DNA of 64,000 bases. Origin: Pseudomaricurvus sp050633365 (GTDB lineage Bacteria > Pseudomonadota > Gammaproteobacteria > Pseudomonadales > Cellvibrionaceae). The notes under the pieces are model-generated. The model made no database searches. It was not told the DNA's origin and saw nothing but the letters and a program-made list of their open reading frames with translations. The position numbers and the translations under genes are program-made. The stretch lies in contig JBOEGJ010000043.1 of assembly GCA_050633365.1 (NCBI GenBank), forward strand, positions 1-64,000, read 5' to 3'. Every line of letters begins with the position of its first letter. Position 1 is the stretch's first letter. Below are positions 26,857 to 36,664 of this stretch, piece after piece.

Positions 26857-29211
26857 ATGCGTAAGATTTTTTCCCCATCAACACTAACCTGCAGCATCAG
26901 CGGCGCAATACTATTACTAAGCAATGCCGCAACCAGTAGTAACTTAGCGTTAGAAGAAATTGTTGTAACCGCACAAAAAAGAGCACAATCTGTTCAGGAT
27001 ATTCCCATGAGCGTATCCGCACTTTCAGAAGACTCACTGAAAACATCCGGCGTTGAATCCGTTGCCGACATCCAATCCCTGGTACCCGCACTCAACATTG
27101 TGTCGAGCAATTCCCCAGCACAATCCTCTATCAGCATCCGCGGCGCGGGAACCGGCGCAGCCGATCCAACGCTTGAGCCTTCTGTGGGTGTTTTTGTTGA
27201 CGGCGTCTTCATGCCACGCAGTATTTTTGGTCTATCTGATCTGATCAGTATCGATCGAGTAGAAGTTTTATTGGGGCCACAGGGTACTCTCTACGGTAAA
27301 AATACCAATGCTGGTGTTATCTCTGTACACACCAAAGGCATGCCAGACACCTTCGAACTCGATATCGAACAGAGCTTCGGTAGCGACTCTCTCAGCGACA
27401 GTAAAATAGATGTCGGCGGCCTCATCAGCGACGACTTGGGTTATCGTTTTTCTGCCAGAAACCGTCGTAAAGATGGCACAATGGAAGACGAATTCACCAA
27501 CGCTGAATACAACCAAATTGACAAACAGTCCTACCGCGGACAACTCTTTTGGAACGCTACAGAGGATCTCTCGGTAAGAGCCATTAGCTACTACAGCCTG
27601 TCAGATTCCAATCAGTCCCAAGATGAAGTACATATCGAACCCGGTAGCTTATTCGAGGGCTATATTGCCGGTAACTTAGCCGCTAATGGCCTGCCCGTCG
27701 CAAAAGGCGATGTTGAAGATCGTAAAGTAACCCCGACACAAGCTGCTGGTGGTCGAGTTGAAGTGCAAGGCGCTTCGATTCAGCTTGAATACGATTTGGA
27801 CGATTACCTGATAACGTCCATCAGTGCTTATCAAGAGTGGGAACAAGACAACGGCTTCACCGACAACGATGGCACCAGACTCGATATTTCCCATTCTCGC
27901 GCGACCTTCAACGAGGAGAGCATCAGCCAGGAGATTCGAATTGCCTCTGCAGGCGGTGAAACCATCGACTGGATTGCCGGCGCCTTCTACTTCAAGAGCG
28001 ATCTCCAAGGTGGCGACCCCAACAAAGTCTTCGCTGGTTCCAGCTATGACATGAATCTAGGTGGTACTCAGCTGTTTACCCCAGGTGACTATATGCTTTG
28101 GAACCAAACCTTTTCTTCGGAGTCTATCGCTCTGTTTGGTCAAGCCACTTGGAACCTGAGTGAGCAAACTTCGATCACCGGCGGTTTGCGCTACAACCAA
28201 GAAGAAAAAGAATTCACTGCTTACAGCGACTCTTTTGACGCAGATGGCACGCCTTTCCGACTTGCCAATATTTTAGACGGCAGCTACACCGGCGGATTCT
28301 TTTTGCCAACTATCAGTGGCCAAACCACTTTAGGTGATGCGCTGGACGTAGAGGATGATCGTAAAGACACCGACATCACTGGCATGATCAGCATTAGCCA
28401 CTTTATCGACGACCACATGCTTTATGCATCCATTGCCAGTGGCTCTAAATCCGGCGGTTTTAACGGCTCCTTCGGTGCAACCCCCGTATCAGACAGAGAA
28501 TACGAAAGTGAAGAAACCGTTAACTACGAAGTTGGTGCAAAGCTGGATTTGATGGAAGGCCGTGCTCGCATTAACGTCGCTTACTTCTACACCGAGTACA
28601 AAGACTTTCAGGCCACGACTTTTGACCCAGTTTCAGTCGCATTTGGTGTTATTAACGCCGGCCGCCAAGTCACTCAAGGCGTAGATATCGATGCCACCTA
28701 TCTCGCCACCGAAAACCTGACACTGTCGGCAAAGGTTGAGTACTTGGACGCCCGCTACAAAGATTTCACCGGTGCCAACTGTGCCGTTAACTCCGGTGAG
28801 TTCATTAACACCGACGGAGACTGCGTACTGGATGACGAGCGTATGGAAAGCGCGCCAAATTGGTCCGGTTCTGTCGCCGCCGATTACATCGTTGCGCTGA
28901 ATGAAGGCGAGCTGTACTTACACGGTGATCTTTCGTTTAAGACCAGCCACATTTCAGACCCTACCCGTAGCGAGGCATCTCGCGATACCCGTTACGAGTT
29001 ACTGAATGCTCGTATGGGCTGGCGCAACGATTCCTGGGATATCAGCTTATGGGGTAAGAACTTAACTGACGATTACTACGCAGGCGCCCACACCAGCAAC
29101 CTGGTGGCCAACCTATTTGCCGGTGCGGATGCTGGCGCCTCGGCCAATAGCTACCGCCGCTGGGTTAACGAGCCGCGCAGCTGGGGATTGTCTTTGCAAT
29201 ACAAGCTCTAA
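26857..29211 (+). CDS. TonB-dependent outer-membrane receptor
   Basis: This 784-residue receptor has a signal peptide (LTCSISGAILLLSNAATSS), a TonB-box-like LEEIVVTAQKRAQSVQDIPM and a plug domain with VDGVFMPRSIFGLSD and VEVLLGPQGTLYGKNTNAGV. A 22-strand barrel is expected for the remainder. It belongs to the same broad class as the receptor at 6181-8403, but the two are not close copies. The C-terminus ends in SLQYKL, with Leu rather than the usual terminal aromatic residue. AAGGAGT precedes ATG 26857. The AraC gene upstream is a probable regulator. The substrate is unknown. Confidence 0.93.
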   Translation: MRKIFSPSTLTCSISGAILLLSNAATSSNLALEEIVVTAQKRAQSVQDIPMSVSALSEDSLKTSGVESVADIQSLVPALNIVSSNSPAQSSISIRGAGTGAADPTLEPSVGVFVDGVFMPRSIFGLSDLISIDRVEVLLGPQGTLYGKNTNAGVISVHTKGMPDTFELDIEQSFGSDSLSDSKIDVGGLISDDLGYRFSARNRRKDGTMEDEFTNAEYNQIDKQSYRGQLFWNATEDLSVRAISYYSLSDSNQSQDEVHIEPGSLFEGYIAGNLAANGLPVAKGDVEDRKVTPTQAAGGRVEVQGASIQLEYDLDDYLITSISAYQEWEQDNGFTDNDGTRLDISHSRATFNEESISQEIRIASAGGETIDWIAGAFYFKSDLQGGDPNKVFAGSSYDMNLGGTQLFTPGDYMLWNQTFSSESIALFGQATWNLSEQTSITGGLRYNQEEKEFTAYSDSFDADGTPFRLANILDGSYTGGFFLPTISGQTTLGDALDVEDDRKDTDITGMISISHFIDDHMLYASIASGSKSGGFNGSFGATPVSDREYESEETVNYEVGAKLDLMEGRARINVAYFYTEYKDFQATTFDPVSVAFGVINAGRQVTQGVDIDATYLATENLTLSAKVEYLDARYKDFTGANCAVNSGEFINTDGDCVLDDERMESAPNWSGSVAADYIVALNEGELYLHGDLSFKTSHISDPTRSEASRDTRYELLNARMGWRNDSWDISLWGKNLTDDYYAGAHTSNLVANLFAGADAGASANSYRRWVNEPRSWGLSLQYKL

Positions 29212-29282
29212 TCTAACCATGTAGCTACGCACAACAAATGCACAACGAACACGCACTGTCTCTCTCGGTGCCGTTGTCTTCA

Positions 29283-29306
29283 GCCCGCCCTATGGCGGGC
29301 TTTTTT
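29283..29306 (+). terminator. Rho-independent terminator of the TonB receptor gene
   Basis: GCCCGCC (29283-29289) pairs with GGCGGGC (29294-29300) around a 4-nt loop, followed by six T residues (29301-29306). It lies 71 bp after the receptor stop. Confidence 0.92.
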
Positions 29307-29404
29307 GTGCAGCAACAGAATCACTTAAAACAACAAAGATGCATCTAATTCACAGCTGACCTATAGTTTATCCCTCAAAGTCACAATCTATAGGGATAGT
29401 CATC

Positions 29405-30610
29405 ATGAGCATAGCCTTTAGAAGTAAAATTCCACTTCTCTCACTTATCGCGATCTTAGCTGGTTGTGCAGGAGACTCAACCCAATCCCAGCAACACTCA
29501 GCTGAAAAGGTTATCGAAAGCTCGCCCACGGAATCCTTCAGAAAGTCGGATAATCACCTTAGTCAAACCACCATTACATTAGGTAACCGCAATACACTAG
29601 AAACGCTCTACAGCTTTCCTAATGCGAGCGATTCAAAAGAGACCCTAGAACAGACCATTGAGCACTATCTTGGACAGCGACTGCTGCGTGACGGAATCAC
29701 CCATGGCTCAGCCGAGGTGTCGATTGACGACAGAGGGATCTACCACGCCACGCTTAAAGGCGATGGCAGCAATCTCAGTGAATACGCCACTCAGATTCCA
29801 ACCTTTTTGGATAATGGATTACTTGCCGCAAACGCGGTCACTGAGTTGAAGTCTCAAAAGCTCTGGAACGACGAGGACTGGCGATTCTTCTTACCGCTCG
29901 GGCTCTCCATTATTAATCAACGCTCTGTGCAACTGCTGCACTTTCCACCTGAATACTCTCTTCCCGATCAAGACTATCTCGATTCGAAAACCAGTCAGCG
30001 CTGGGAAAAACTTCTCGAGCTCAATTCGGTACCTGTCAATGAAGTGACGCTTTATGAGAGCATTCTAGACGTTGCACCAATCGCGGCCCCCGCCAGCGCA
30101 GGCAGCACTCTAAGCGATACCTACAGCTACTTCGAACCTTACGTGGTAAAAATGCTGCCACTGCTACTCAACATTGATGAAGGCAGCAATAACGCACTCC
30201 CTATCGTGGCCTACGGTGGCCCAGTTCGAAGCTGGGTGAAAAGTCACTTCAATCTCGACAGCTTCGGCGTTAACAGCTTTGATACCGTCACGATAGAAAA
30301 CAATATTCAAGCACCTATTCTAGGTGCCAACCATCCCAGCTACATCTGGTACGCCAAAGAAAATGGACGAGCTGCCGCTTTCAAGGTTATGCAACAGGAT
30401 TTGGTCTCTGCATGCTGGCAAGCCAAAATGGGAATCGAGCCCAGCGCCGACGGCCACAAAACCCTGTCTAACTGTAAAAGCTATTGGACCGAGAAACCGA
30501 CAAGCGTCTGTATCAACATGGAAATCCAGGCCTTTGACAAATCTCAAACCGAAGCCGAAGCTCTGTGTCGCGACATACCTGAAGCGGAACTCAAAACAAG
30601 CTTACGATAG
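29405..30610 (+). CDS. Predicted lipoprotein of unknown function
   Basis: This 401-residue protein has a lipoprotein signal with lipobox LAGC, lipidated at C21 (SLIAILAGCAGDSTQ). A Ser/Gln-rich linker follows, then a globular region with no motif I recognise. Four cysteines in the last 75 residues (SACWQ, LSNCKS, TSVCIN, ALCRD) could form two disulfides, which fits a periplasm-facing position. Residue 22 is Ala, so outer-membrane sorting is expected. It stands between a terminated receptor gene and a small gene on the same strand. It may be a family limited to close relatives. Confidence 0.7.
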   Translation: MSIAFRSKIPLLSLIAILAGCAGDSTQSQQHSAEKVIESSPTESFRKSDNHLSQTTITLGNRNTLETLYSFPNASDSKETLEQTIEHYLGQRLLRDGITHGSAEVSIDDRGIYHATLKGDGSNLSEYATQIPTFLDNGLLAANAVTELKSQKLWNDEDWRFFLPLGLSIINQRSVQLLHFPPEYSLPDQDYLDSKTSQRWEKLLELNSVPVNEVTLYESILDVAPIAAPASAGSTLSDTYSYFEPYVVKMLPLLLNIDEGSNNALPIVAYGGPVRSWVKSHFNLDSFGVNSFDTVTIENNIQAPILGANHPSYIWYAKENGRAAAFKVMQQDLVSACWQAKMGIEPSADGHKTLSNCKSYWTEKPTSVCINMEIQAFDKSQTEAEALCRDIPEAELKTSLR

Positions 30611-30774
30611 AGTCAGCCCGACAGGAAAATCACGACATTGGGTCTGGTTATTGCGATGAACTTGATCACCGCGATAACCACCCATTCACTGTAAATGAAC
30701 TACACTCTTTGAGAGCGATTTTGTCGTTTTTCTCAAGTTTTCGATTTTTCACTCTCTAACAAAGACGTTTATCA

Positions 30775-31203
30775 ATGAGCAACCCAGAATCTAAAGATGC
30801 GCTTAATAAAGACACGCTCAATTTGGATAACAACCTGGTCTGTCTTGTAGGTAATCAAGATTACAGTGAAGCCGAGATAGAAGACCTCTTCAGCCACCTT
30901 TTTGAGCTCACCGCGACACTAAACAGCTGGGTATTTTATCAACGACTCGGCCCCGATATAGGTATTACAACCAGCGGTCTTAGCGCTCTATCCAAACACT
31001 ACCTTGAACTCGAGGCAATGGGTTGCAAGGCCTTAGCGGTTGAATGCGAACTGGATAACCTTTACGTGAGTATCATCTATGAGCGTTTACCAAAAGAGCT
31101 TAGCCTACCCATCAAAATCTCTCCTGATCCTGACACGCTTGTTACTTTTCTAAAAACTCACGTCAGTCAAATTTCGTTGCAACTTATCGATCAAGACCGC
31201 TAG
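30775..31203 (+). CDS. Hypothetical 142-residue cytosolic protein
   Basis: I do not recognise a family. There is no signal peptide or membrane segment. The sequence is acidic, with an alternating helix/strand look (EAEIEDLFSHLFELTATLNS; ALSKHYLELEAMGCKALAVE; LYVSIIYERLPKEL). It lies 164 bp after the lipoprotein gene and is convergent with the hybrid sensor kinase, ending 20 bp from that gene's stop. Normal codon use and a full-length frame support a real gene. A single-domain regulator is possible but unsupported. Confidence 0.6.
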   Translation: MSNPESKDALNKDTLNLDNNLVCLVGNQDYSEAEIEDLFSHLFELTATLNSWVFYQRLGPDIGITTSGLSALSKHYLELEAMGCKALAVECELDNLYVSIIYERLPKELSLPIKISPDPDTLVTFLKTHVSQISLQLIDQDR

Positions 31204-31223
31204 CAACCAAGGCGTTCGCGCCA

Positions 31224-34200
31224 CTAGTCAGTTTCTATCGATACCAGATCTTTGCACTGTAAATGATGGCAGTACTTATTCAACACTCGCAAAGCCTTCT
31301 CTCTAAGTAACGGTTTTAATAGATATTCGTTCATGCCTGCATTGAGACATTCTGCTTTATCTTGCAAAGACACACTGGCGGTAAGCGCCACAATTGGCAG
31401 GTGTTTTAATTTATCAATTGCGCGTATTTTTTGCGTGGCTTCGATGCCGTTCATTTTAGGCATATGACGATCCATAAAAACAAGATCAACACTATTCATT
31501 TCCAAATAGCGAACCGCCTCAAAACCATCGCCAACGATCTCCACATTACAACCAAAATCTGTGAGTAAATGCATCAACGCCAGAGCATTAATTTCATTAT
31601 CTTCTACCACCAATACATGGGCGCGACTTCGGTAGGAGTCCACCGACAAAGCCTCCCCAATATCATGATCATCATTGGCCAAAGGTAAAGAGACTTCTAT
31701 CTTCGCCGTTGTTCCGACGCCATATTGACTCTGCAAAGTCATACTGCCGTCCATCAGCTCGACCAATTGCCGTGAAATGGACAAGCCCAGTCCAGTTCCA
31801 CCGTAGTTGTGCTGAATGTCGGAATTTGCCTGATAGAACTGTCCAAATACACTTTGAAGCTTCTGCGGCTCAATACCGATACCACTGTCTTTAACCTCTA
31901 TGACCAAATCGGCCATACTTTCGCCGATCCGAGTCGCCGTGACCTCAATCCAAACGCCGCCCTCCTCAGTGAACTTGACCGCATTGCCAATCAGATTACT
32001 CAACACCTGACGTACTCTAACCGGGTCCCCCCAGAACTGATCGGGAACACTTTCGCTATAATTTAAAGTTAAACTAATTTCTCGACGCTCGGTTTCAATC
32101 TGAAAGAGATCGATTAAGTCGTTCAGTAATCGCCTCAGCGAAAAAGGCTTTTGCATCAACTGAAGCTTGTTGGCTTCAATTTTAGAAAACTCCAAAATAT
32201 CGTTAATAATCTTAAGCAGCGAGTGTCCGGCGCTGATTTGAGACTTTACGTAGTGTTTCTGGGTAAAGTCTAACGACGTTCGCTCAAGCAACTCGCTCAT
32301 CCCCAGCATTCCACTGAGTGGCGTGCGAATCTCATGACTCATCTTCGCCAGAAACTCTTGCTTGGCTTGTTCAGAGCGCTGGGCAACGTCTCGGTCCCGT
32401 TCCGCTGTCAGTGTTCGATGCCTCCATCCCCAATAGAAAAATGCCAACACGCAGATCACCAACGCATACAAAAGATACGCCCACAAACTAAGCCACCAGG
32501 GCGGCTTGACGATAATCGTGAGTGTCGCTGGGATCGCGTTCCAAACGCCGTCGTTATTGGCCCCACGCACTTTAAATTCGTAGTTTCCCGGACCAACTCG
32601 ATGGTAAACCGCTCGATGATCGGCACTGTTTGACAACCAAGAGCGATCGACACCTTCGAGCTTATAGCGATAACGGTTTTGCTCACTGCGAGAATAGCTG
32701 AGCGCCGAAAAATCTAACGCGAAAGGTTGATCGTCAAAATCAAGAGTGATCGTTTGTTGTTGGTCGACGTAAATATCTCGCTCGTTTTGACTTTGCAATA
32801 CAGAGAGTTTGGTGATCACCACCGGAGGAACAAACTGATTGTTCTCTACTTTTTGAGGACGAAAGAAATTGAGACCACCGACACCGCCAAAGTACAAATA
32901 GCCTTCACGGCCTTTTAGCTCACTCCCGGCAATAAACTCTCGCGACTGCACGCCGTCGCCTTCATCGTAGCGCTGTGCAAAGCCGGTTTCGGGGTTAAAG
33001 CGCAATAAACCGTCACGGGTGCTCAACCACAGATGACCGCGCTCATCATCCAAGATCCCCAAGATAGCCGTCTGAAGATAGTTTTGACTGTCGATGAAAT
33101 GCTCAAAGGTCCCCAATACTGGGTCAAACAAATTGAGTCCGCCGTGCTCAGTACCCACCCAGAGCTTTCCATCTTTTCGCTCAGTCAGACTATAAACGTG
33201 ATTGTGACTAATACTGCTTGGGTCCGAGGAATCGTGCTTGAAGCTTTGGAAACGGTTTTCCTCGGGATAAAAGCGCTGCAGGCCCGCCGATGCCGTTCCC
33301 ACCCAAAGACGATTGTGACTGTCCGCTAAGAGTACCTGCACATAATCATCGGCGAGAGATTCGGGATTATTGGGATCGTGACGATAAATCGAAAACTCAC
33401 CGGTTTCTGGATGGTATTGATTGAGCCCACCACGCCATGTTCCTACCCAGACTCGTCCCTGCTCATCTTCAACGATGTCAAAGACCGTGTCATCACTGAT
33501 TGAGCTTTCGTTTTTCGTATCGGGGAGATAGCGAGTAAACACTTCGGTGTTGGGATTAAACCGATTCATACCACCGGAATAATTCCCCAATAAGTAATCT
33601 CCATTGCGCAAGCGCATAATGTTCATGGGATGATTGTTGCTAATACTGGCGGGATCTTGAGGATCGTGCTGAAAATATCTAACGGATTTGTCGGAACCGT
33701 CTATACGACTGACTCCGCCGCCGTCGCCAACGACCCAAAGAGTGCCGTCATCTTCTTGCCAGAGACCATTGACCGTATCGGATGCTAACGAATCGGCACC
33801 ACCCAATTGGTGACGCATCAGATTAAACTTGTTGCGTTTTTCATCCAGCTTGAACACCCCACCGTAATAGGTGCCGACCCACAAAATCCCAGAACTGTCT
33901 TCAAAAATCGACTTTATTTCTTGGCCTAGTAAAAATCGTGAAAAGGTTTCAGTCTTACGATCAAAGAGATTCAAGCCACCATTCGTGCCCACCCAGAGTC
34001 GCCCCTGGCGATCTTCAAAAATCGTCCAGACGAAATCGTTACTTAAGCTTTCGGGATCATCAACATCAAGACGATAGTGAGTAAACTCTCCAGTACGGGT
34101 GTCTAACCGATTGAGGCCACCGCCAAAGGTCGCCACCCAAATGGTTCGCGTTGAATCCTCGAGTACCTTCCACACACTATTGTGAGATAAGCTATTAATA

Positions 34201-35102
34201 TCGCCAGCGCTCTTGCGATACTGCGTCCAGCGATCGGCTTGAGTATCGAACCGAAACAGGCCCTGCTCAGCCGAGCCGACCCAGAGCGAGCCACTGCTGT
34301 CTTCCATCACCGACCAAATAGAATCCCCCAAGCCTTCCCCATGACGAGTAAACTGCTGGGTTTGTTTGTCAAAGTATTGAAGTCCGGCATCCTGGGTTGC
34401 AAGCCAAAGCCCGCCCTTCACACTGAGTTCGATATCGACAATGACTTTGACAGGGGAATGCTGACTCGTCAGAGGGGCCCGCCGCTCGGAAGAAGGCCGA
34501 GTCGTCGCCGGGTCAGGTTGCGACGAATCATTCAATGACGTCTCTGCCGGTAAAGATCGGATCTCCGAGGTCGGATAGGTGACAAACTCGCCCGATGGCA
34601 GACGCTTTACTAAGCCTCCACCTTGAGTGCCCAACCAGAGACTTTCACCATCGCGAACAACGCTCCAGATAAAACTGCTAGGCAAACCCTGCTCAGACAT
34701 ATAATGGCGAAATTGGTAGCCATCAAAGCGATTGAGGCCATTGCGAGTGCCAAACCAAATAAAACCCGTTGTATCTTGTTCGATCGAAAAAACGGTACTC
34801 TGACTAAGACCTTCACGAAGTGTGATCTGCTCCATCATCTCATCGTCAAAGTTGGCCCGAGCGACGGTGCTGAGCACAGAAAGAAATAGTAAAAGAAATA
34901 CAGAAGGAAGCGCTATGGCAAGAAGAGAGAAATTCGAAGGCACTGGCAATAACTTGAGCTCAGACAAGACCACAAGAAGCGATTGCAACACATCTCGCCG
35001 TCTAGCCCTTGAGGATAAATCGTCACGACCCAATTGTTGGCAAAGCTCAACTCGCTCCAAGGCCATCGCGGCACAATTCCTTTTCACCCTCACCTCGTTC
35101 AT
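31224..35102 (-). CDS. Hybrid sensor histidine kinase with 14-blade periplasmic sensor
   Basis: Counting from ATG 35102 the protein has 1292 residues. After a membrane segment or signal (residues 58-83) come about 14 Reg_prop blades from residue 113 (for example TIWVATFGGGLNRLD and KLWVGTEHGGLNLFD), enough for two seven-bladed propellers. A Y_Y_Y domain follows (about 800-862), then a transmembrane helix (868-892), HisKA with phospho-His H923 (MSHEIRTPLSG), an HATPase (GTGLGLSISRQLVELMDG) and a receiver with phospho-Asp D1211 (LVFMDRHMPKMNG). The layout resembles hybrid two-component systems for glycan sensing but lacks the DNA-binding domain. The start is uncertain: ATG 35219 and ATG 35066 are alternatives; 35102 has AGGGA 4-8 nt upstream. 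Confidence 0.9.
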   Translation of the reverse strand: MNEVRVKRNCAAMALERVELCQQLGRDDLSSRARRRDVLQSLLVVLSELKLLPVPSNFSLLAIALPSVFLLLFLSVLSTVARANFDDEMMEQITLREGLSQSTVFSIEQDTTGFIWFGTRNGLNRFDGYQFRHYMSEQGLPSSFIWSVVRDGESLWLGTQGGGLVKRLPSGEFVTYPTSEIRSLPAETSLNDSSQPDPATTRPSSERRAPLTSQHSPVKVIVDIELSVKGGLWLATQDAGLQYFDKQTQQFTRHGEGLGDSIWSVMEDSSGSLWVGSAEQGLFRFDTQADRWTQYRKSAGDINSLSHNSVWKVLEDSTRTIWVATFGGGLNRLDTRTGEFTHYRLDVDDPESLSNDFVWTIFEDRQGRLWVGTNGGLNLFDRKTETFSRFLLGQEIKSIFEDSSGILWVGTYYGGVFKLDEKRNKFNLMRHQLGGADSLASDTVNGLWQEDDGTLWVVGDGGGVSRIDGSDKSVRYFQHDPQDPASISNNHPMNIMRLRNGDYLLGNYSGGMNRFNPNTEVFTRYLPDTKNESSISDDTVFDIVEDEQGRVWVGTWRGGLNQYHPETGEFSIYRHDPNNPESLADDYVQVLLADSHNRLWVGTASAGLQRFYPEENRFQSFKHDSSDPSSISHNHVYSLTERKDGKLWVGTEHGGLNLFDPVLGTFEHFIDSQNYLQTAILGILDDERGHLWLSTRDGLLRFNPETGFAQRYDEGDGVQSREFIAGSELKGREGYLYFGGVGGLNFFRPQKVENNQFVPPVVITKLSVLQSQNERDIYVDQQQTITLDFDDQPFALDFSALSYSRSEQNRYRYKLEGVDRSWLSNSADHRAVYHRVGPGNYEFKVRGANNDGVWNAIPATLTIIVKPPWWLSLWAYLLYALVICVLAFFYWGWRHRTLTAERDRDVAQRSEQAKQEFLAKMSHEIRTPLSGMLGMSELLERTSLDFTQKHYVKSQISAGHSLLKIINDILEFSKIEANKLQLMQKPFSLRRLLNDLIDLFQIETERREISLTLNYSESVPDQFWGDPVRVRQVLSNLIGNAVKFTEEGGVWIEVTATRIGESMADLVIEVKDSGIGIEPQKLQSVFGQFYQANSDIQHNYGGTGLGLSISRQLVELMDGSMTLQSQYGVGTTAKIEVSLPLANDDHDIGEALSVDSYRSRAHVLVVEDNEINALALMHLLTDFGCNVEIVGDGFEAVRYLEMNSVDLVFMDRHMPKMNGIEATQKIRAIDKLKHLPIVALTASVSLQDKAECLNAGMNEYLLKPLLREKALRVLNKYCHHLQCKDLVSIETD

Positions 35103-35522
35103 TCCGTCCCTATTCAGGCCGTTAGCCAGCTTTATTACTGAATAATAGAATAAAAGCAGCTTAACACAACAAAATACAATATAGGATTTCGAGAGTTTCG
35201 CCATTTTCGGGATATCCATCCTAACAAGTGGCGATAATAGAGAAATCTACTCTATTCCCCCTCTGTGAATGTTTATTGACGAACTATGGCCAAGGCATAG
35301 GGTTGCTTAAGGATTTAGCGGATCTTGTCCGATTCGCCCACTCGCGACGCAATGGTTTGGGGGTATTAGTGTCAGCAATAGGTCTTTGCCAATCGACGAA
35401 AGTAATAATGAACAAAGGAAAGGAGATAATAACGCCGCCGCGACATTGGCACGACGGGGTTATTAGATCGAGGCTTCAATAGACGTAGAAGTTAACTCGA
35501 TGAAGCCTTGATCGGATCAAGC
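35103..35522. other. Intergenic region between sensor kinase and acyl-CoA dehydrogenase operon
   Basis: The first part may belong to the sensor gene if a longer start is used. Near the operon end are AGGCTTCA (35471-35478) with TGAAGCCT (35501-35508), and the palindrome CTTGATC-G-GATCAAG (35507-35521) just after the last dehydrogenase stop. Neither has a T-tail. An 84-codon frame on the plus strand lacks support. Confidence 0.4.
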
Positions 35523-36653
35523 TTAGGCCTGAGCAAACTTCTGAGTGTGATAAGCACTGTTACCAAATAGCAACTCAACCATGGTTAAACGCTTAAAGTA
35601 GTGACCAACGTCGAGTTCTTCGGTCACGCCGATACCACCGTGGATTTGAACCGACTCTTGACCCACCGCGCGAGCAGCTTTACCGACACAGACCTTCATG
35701 GCAGAAATCGCTTTTTCGACGCCTTCAGCACCTTGCTCGTCCAACTTCATCGCCGCCATCAAGACGATAGATTTGGCTTGCTGATGCTCGATGAACATAT
35801 CAGCCATGCGATGTTGTAGCGCTTGAAATTTGGCAATAGGTACACCGAACTGAACTCGAGTCTTGCTGTATTCAACAGTCTTTTGATAGGCCACTTCCAT
35901 AGCACCTACCGCTTCTGCACAGACCGCTAGGGTTGCTCTGTGCAATACAGACTCGATCACAGACAGAGCACTGCCTTCATCACCCAAGAGACTGGCAGCA
36001 CTCACTTCGACATTATCGAGTTTTACTTCGGCGGCGCGAGCACCATCTTGTGTGCGATAGCTTTGAACATCCACGCCCGCAGCTGAAGCGTCGACCAAGA
36101 ACAAGGAGATTCCCTCGTCGTCCGTCTGAGCGCCAGAAGTTCGAGCCGAGACGATTAAGGTATTGGCGATGCCACCATTTAGCACAACCGCCTTGTGACC
36201 GTTAAGACGATAACCGCTATCAGTCTTTTCAGCCGTGGTCGCCACATCGCTTAAGTCGTAACGACTCTGCGGCTCTGCGTAGCCAAAGGCCACTTGCTGA
36301 CTGCCATCCATAATGCCGGCGATAAGCTCTGCTTTTTGAGCCTCGTTGCCTGCCTTAGCGACTAGACCACCGCCAATAACCGCAGTTGCCAGAAACGGCT
36401 CGACAACAATGCCCTTGCCGAACTCTTCCATAACCACCATGAGATCAGCAGCGCTGCCGCCAAGACCACCGTCCTCTTCCTTGAAAGGCACCATCAACCA
36501 ACCCAACTCGGCAAACAGCTTCCAATGATCTTTATTGTAGCCATCGTCGCCTTTGACAACCTTCATACGCGAATCAAAGTCGTAATCGTTTTGTACAAAC
36601 TTTGCTACGCTGTCTTGCAGCATTTGCTGCTCTTCACTTAATGAAAAATCCAT
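35523..36653 (-). CDS. Acyl-CoA dehydrogenase, PimD-like small subunit, probably non-catalytic
   Basis: This 376-residue protein has acyl-CoA dehydrogenase folds throughout (LSEEQQMLQDSVAKFVQNDY; GYRLNGHKAVVLNGGIANTL; RVQFGVPIAKFQALQHRMAD; QIHGGIGVTEELDVGHYFKR). It looks like the small subunit of pimeloyl-CoA dehydrogenase (PimD). Neither usual catalytic Glu position is acidic: helix G has VLHRATLAV (H238 where the partner has E245), and the C-terminal motif reads LLFGNSAYHTQ. I infer a heteromer with the gene 11 bp upstream, in which this subunit supplies structure or part of the FAD site. It is the last gene of a three-gene operon. Confidence 0.85.
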   Translation of the reverse strand: MDFSLSEEQQMLQDSVAKFVQNDYDFDSRMKVVKGDDGYNKDHWKLFAELGWLMVPFKEEDGGLGGSAADLMVVMEEFGKGIVVEPFLATAVIGGGLVAKAGNEAQKAELIAGIMDGSQQVAFGYAEPQSRYDLSDVATTAEKTDSGYRLNGHKAVVLNGGIANTLIVSARTSGAQTDDEGISLFLVDASAAGVDVQSYRTQDGARAAEVKLDNVEVSAASLLGDEGSALSVIESVLHRATLAVCAEAVGAMEVAYQKTVEYSKTRVQFGVPIAKFQALQHRMADMFIEHQQAKSIVLMAAMKLDEQGAEGVEKAISAMKVCVGKAARAVGQESVQIHGGIGVTEELDVGHYFKRLTMVELLFGNSAYHTQKFAQA

Positions 36654-36664
36654 GTTCGCTCCCC

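Noticed and set aside
35228..35482. 84-codon frame on the plus strand after the sensor kinase gene
   Set aside because: No ribosome-binding site, no recognisable motif, and irregular composition. Treated as chance.
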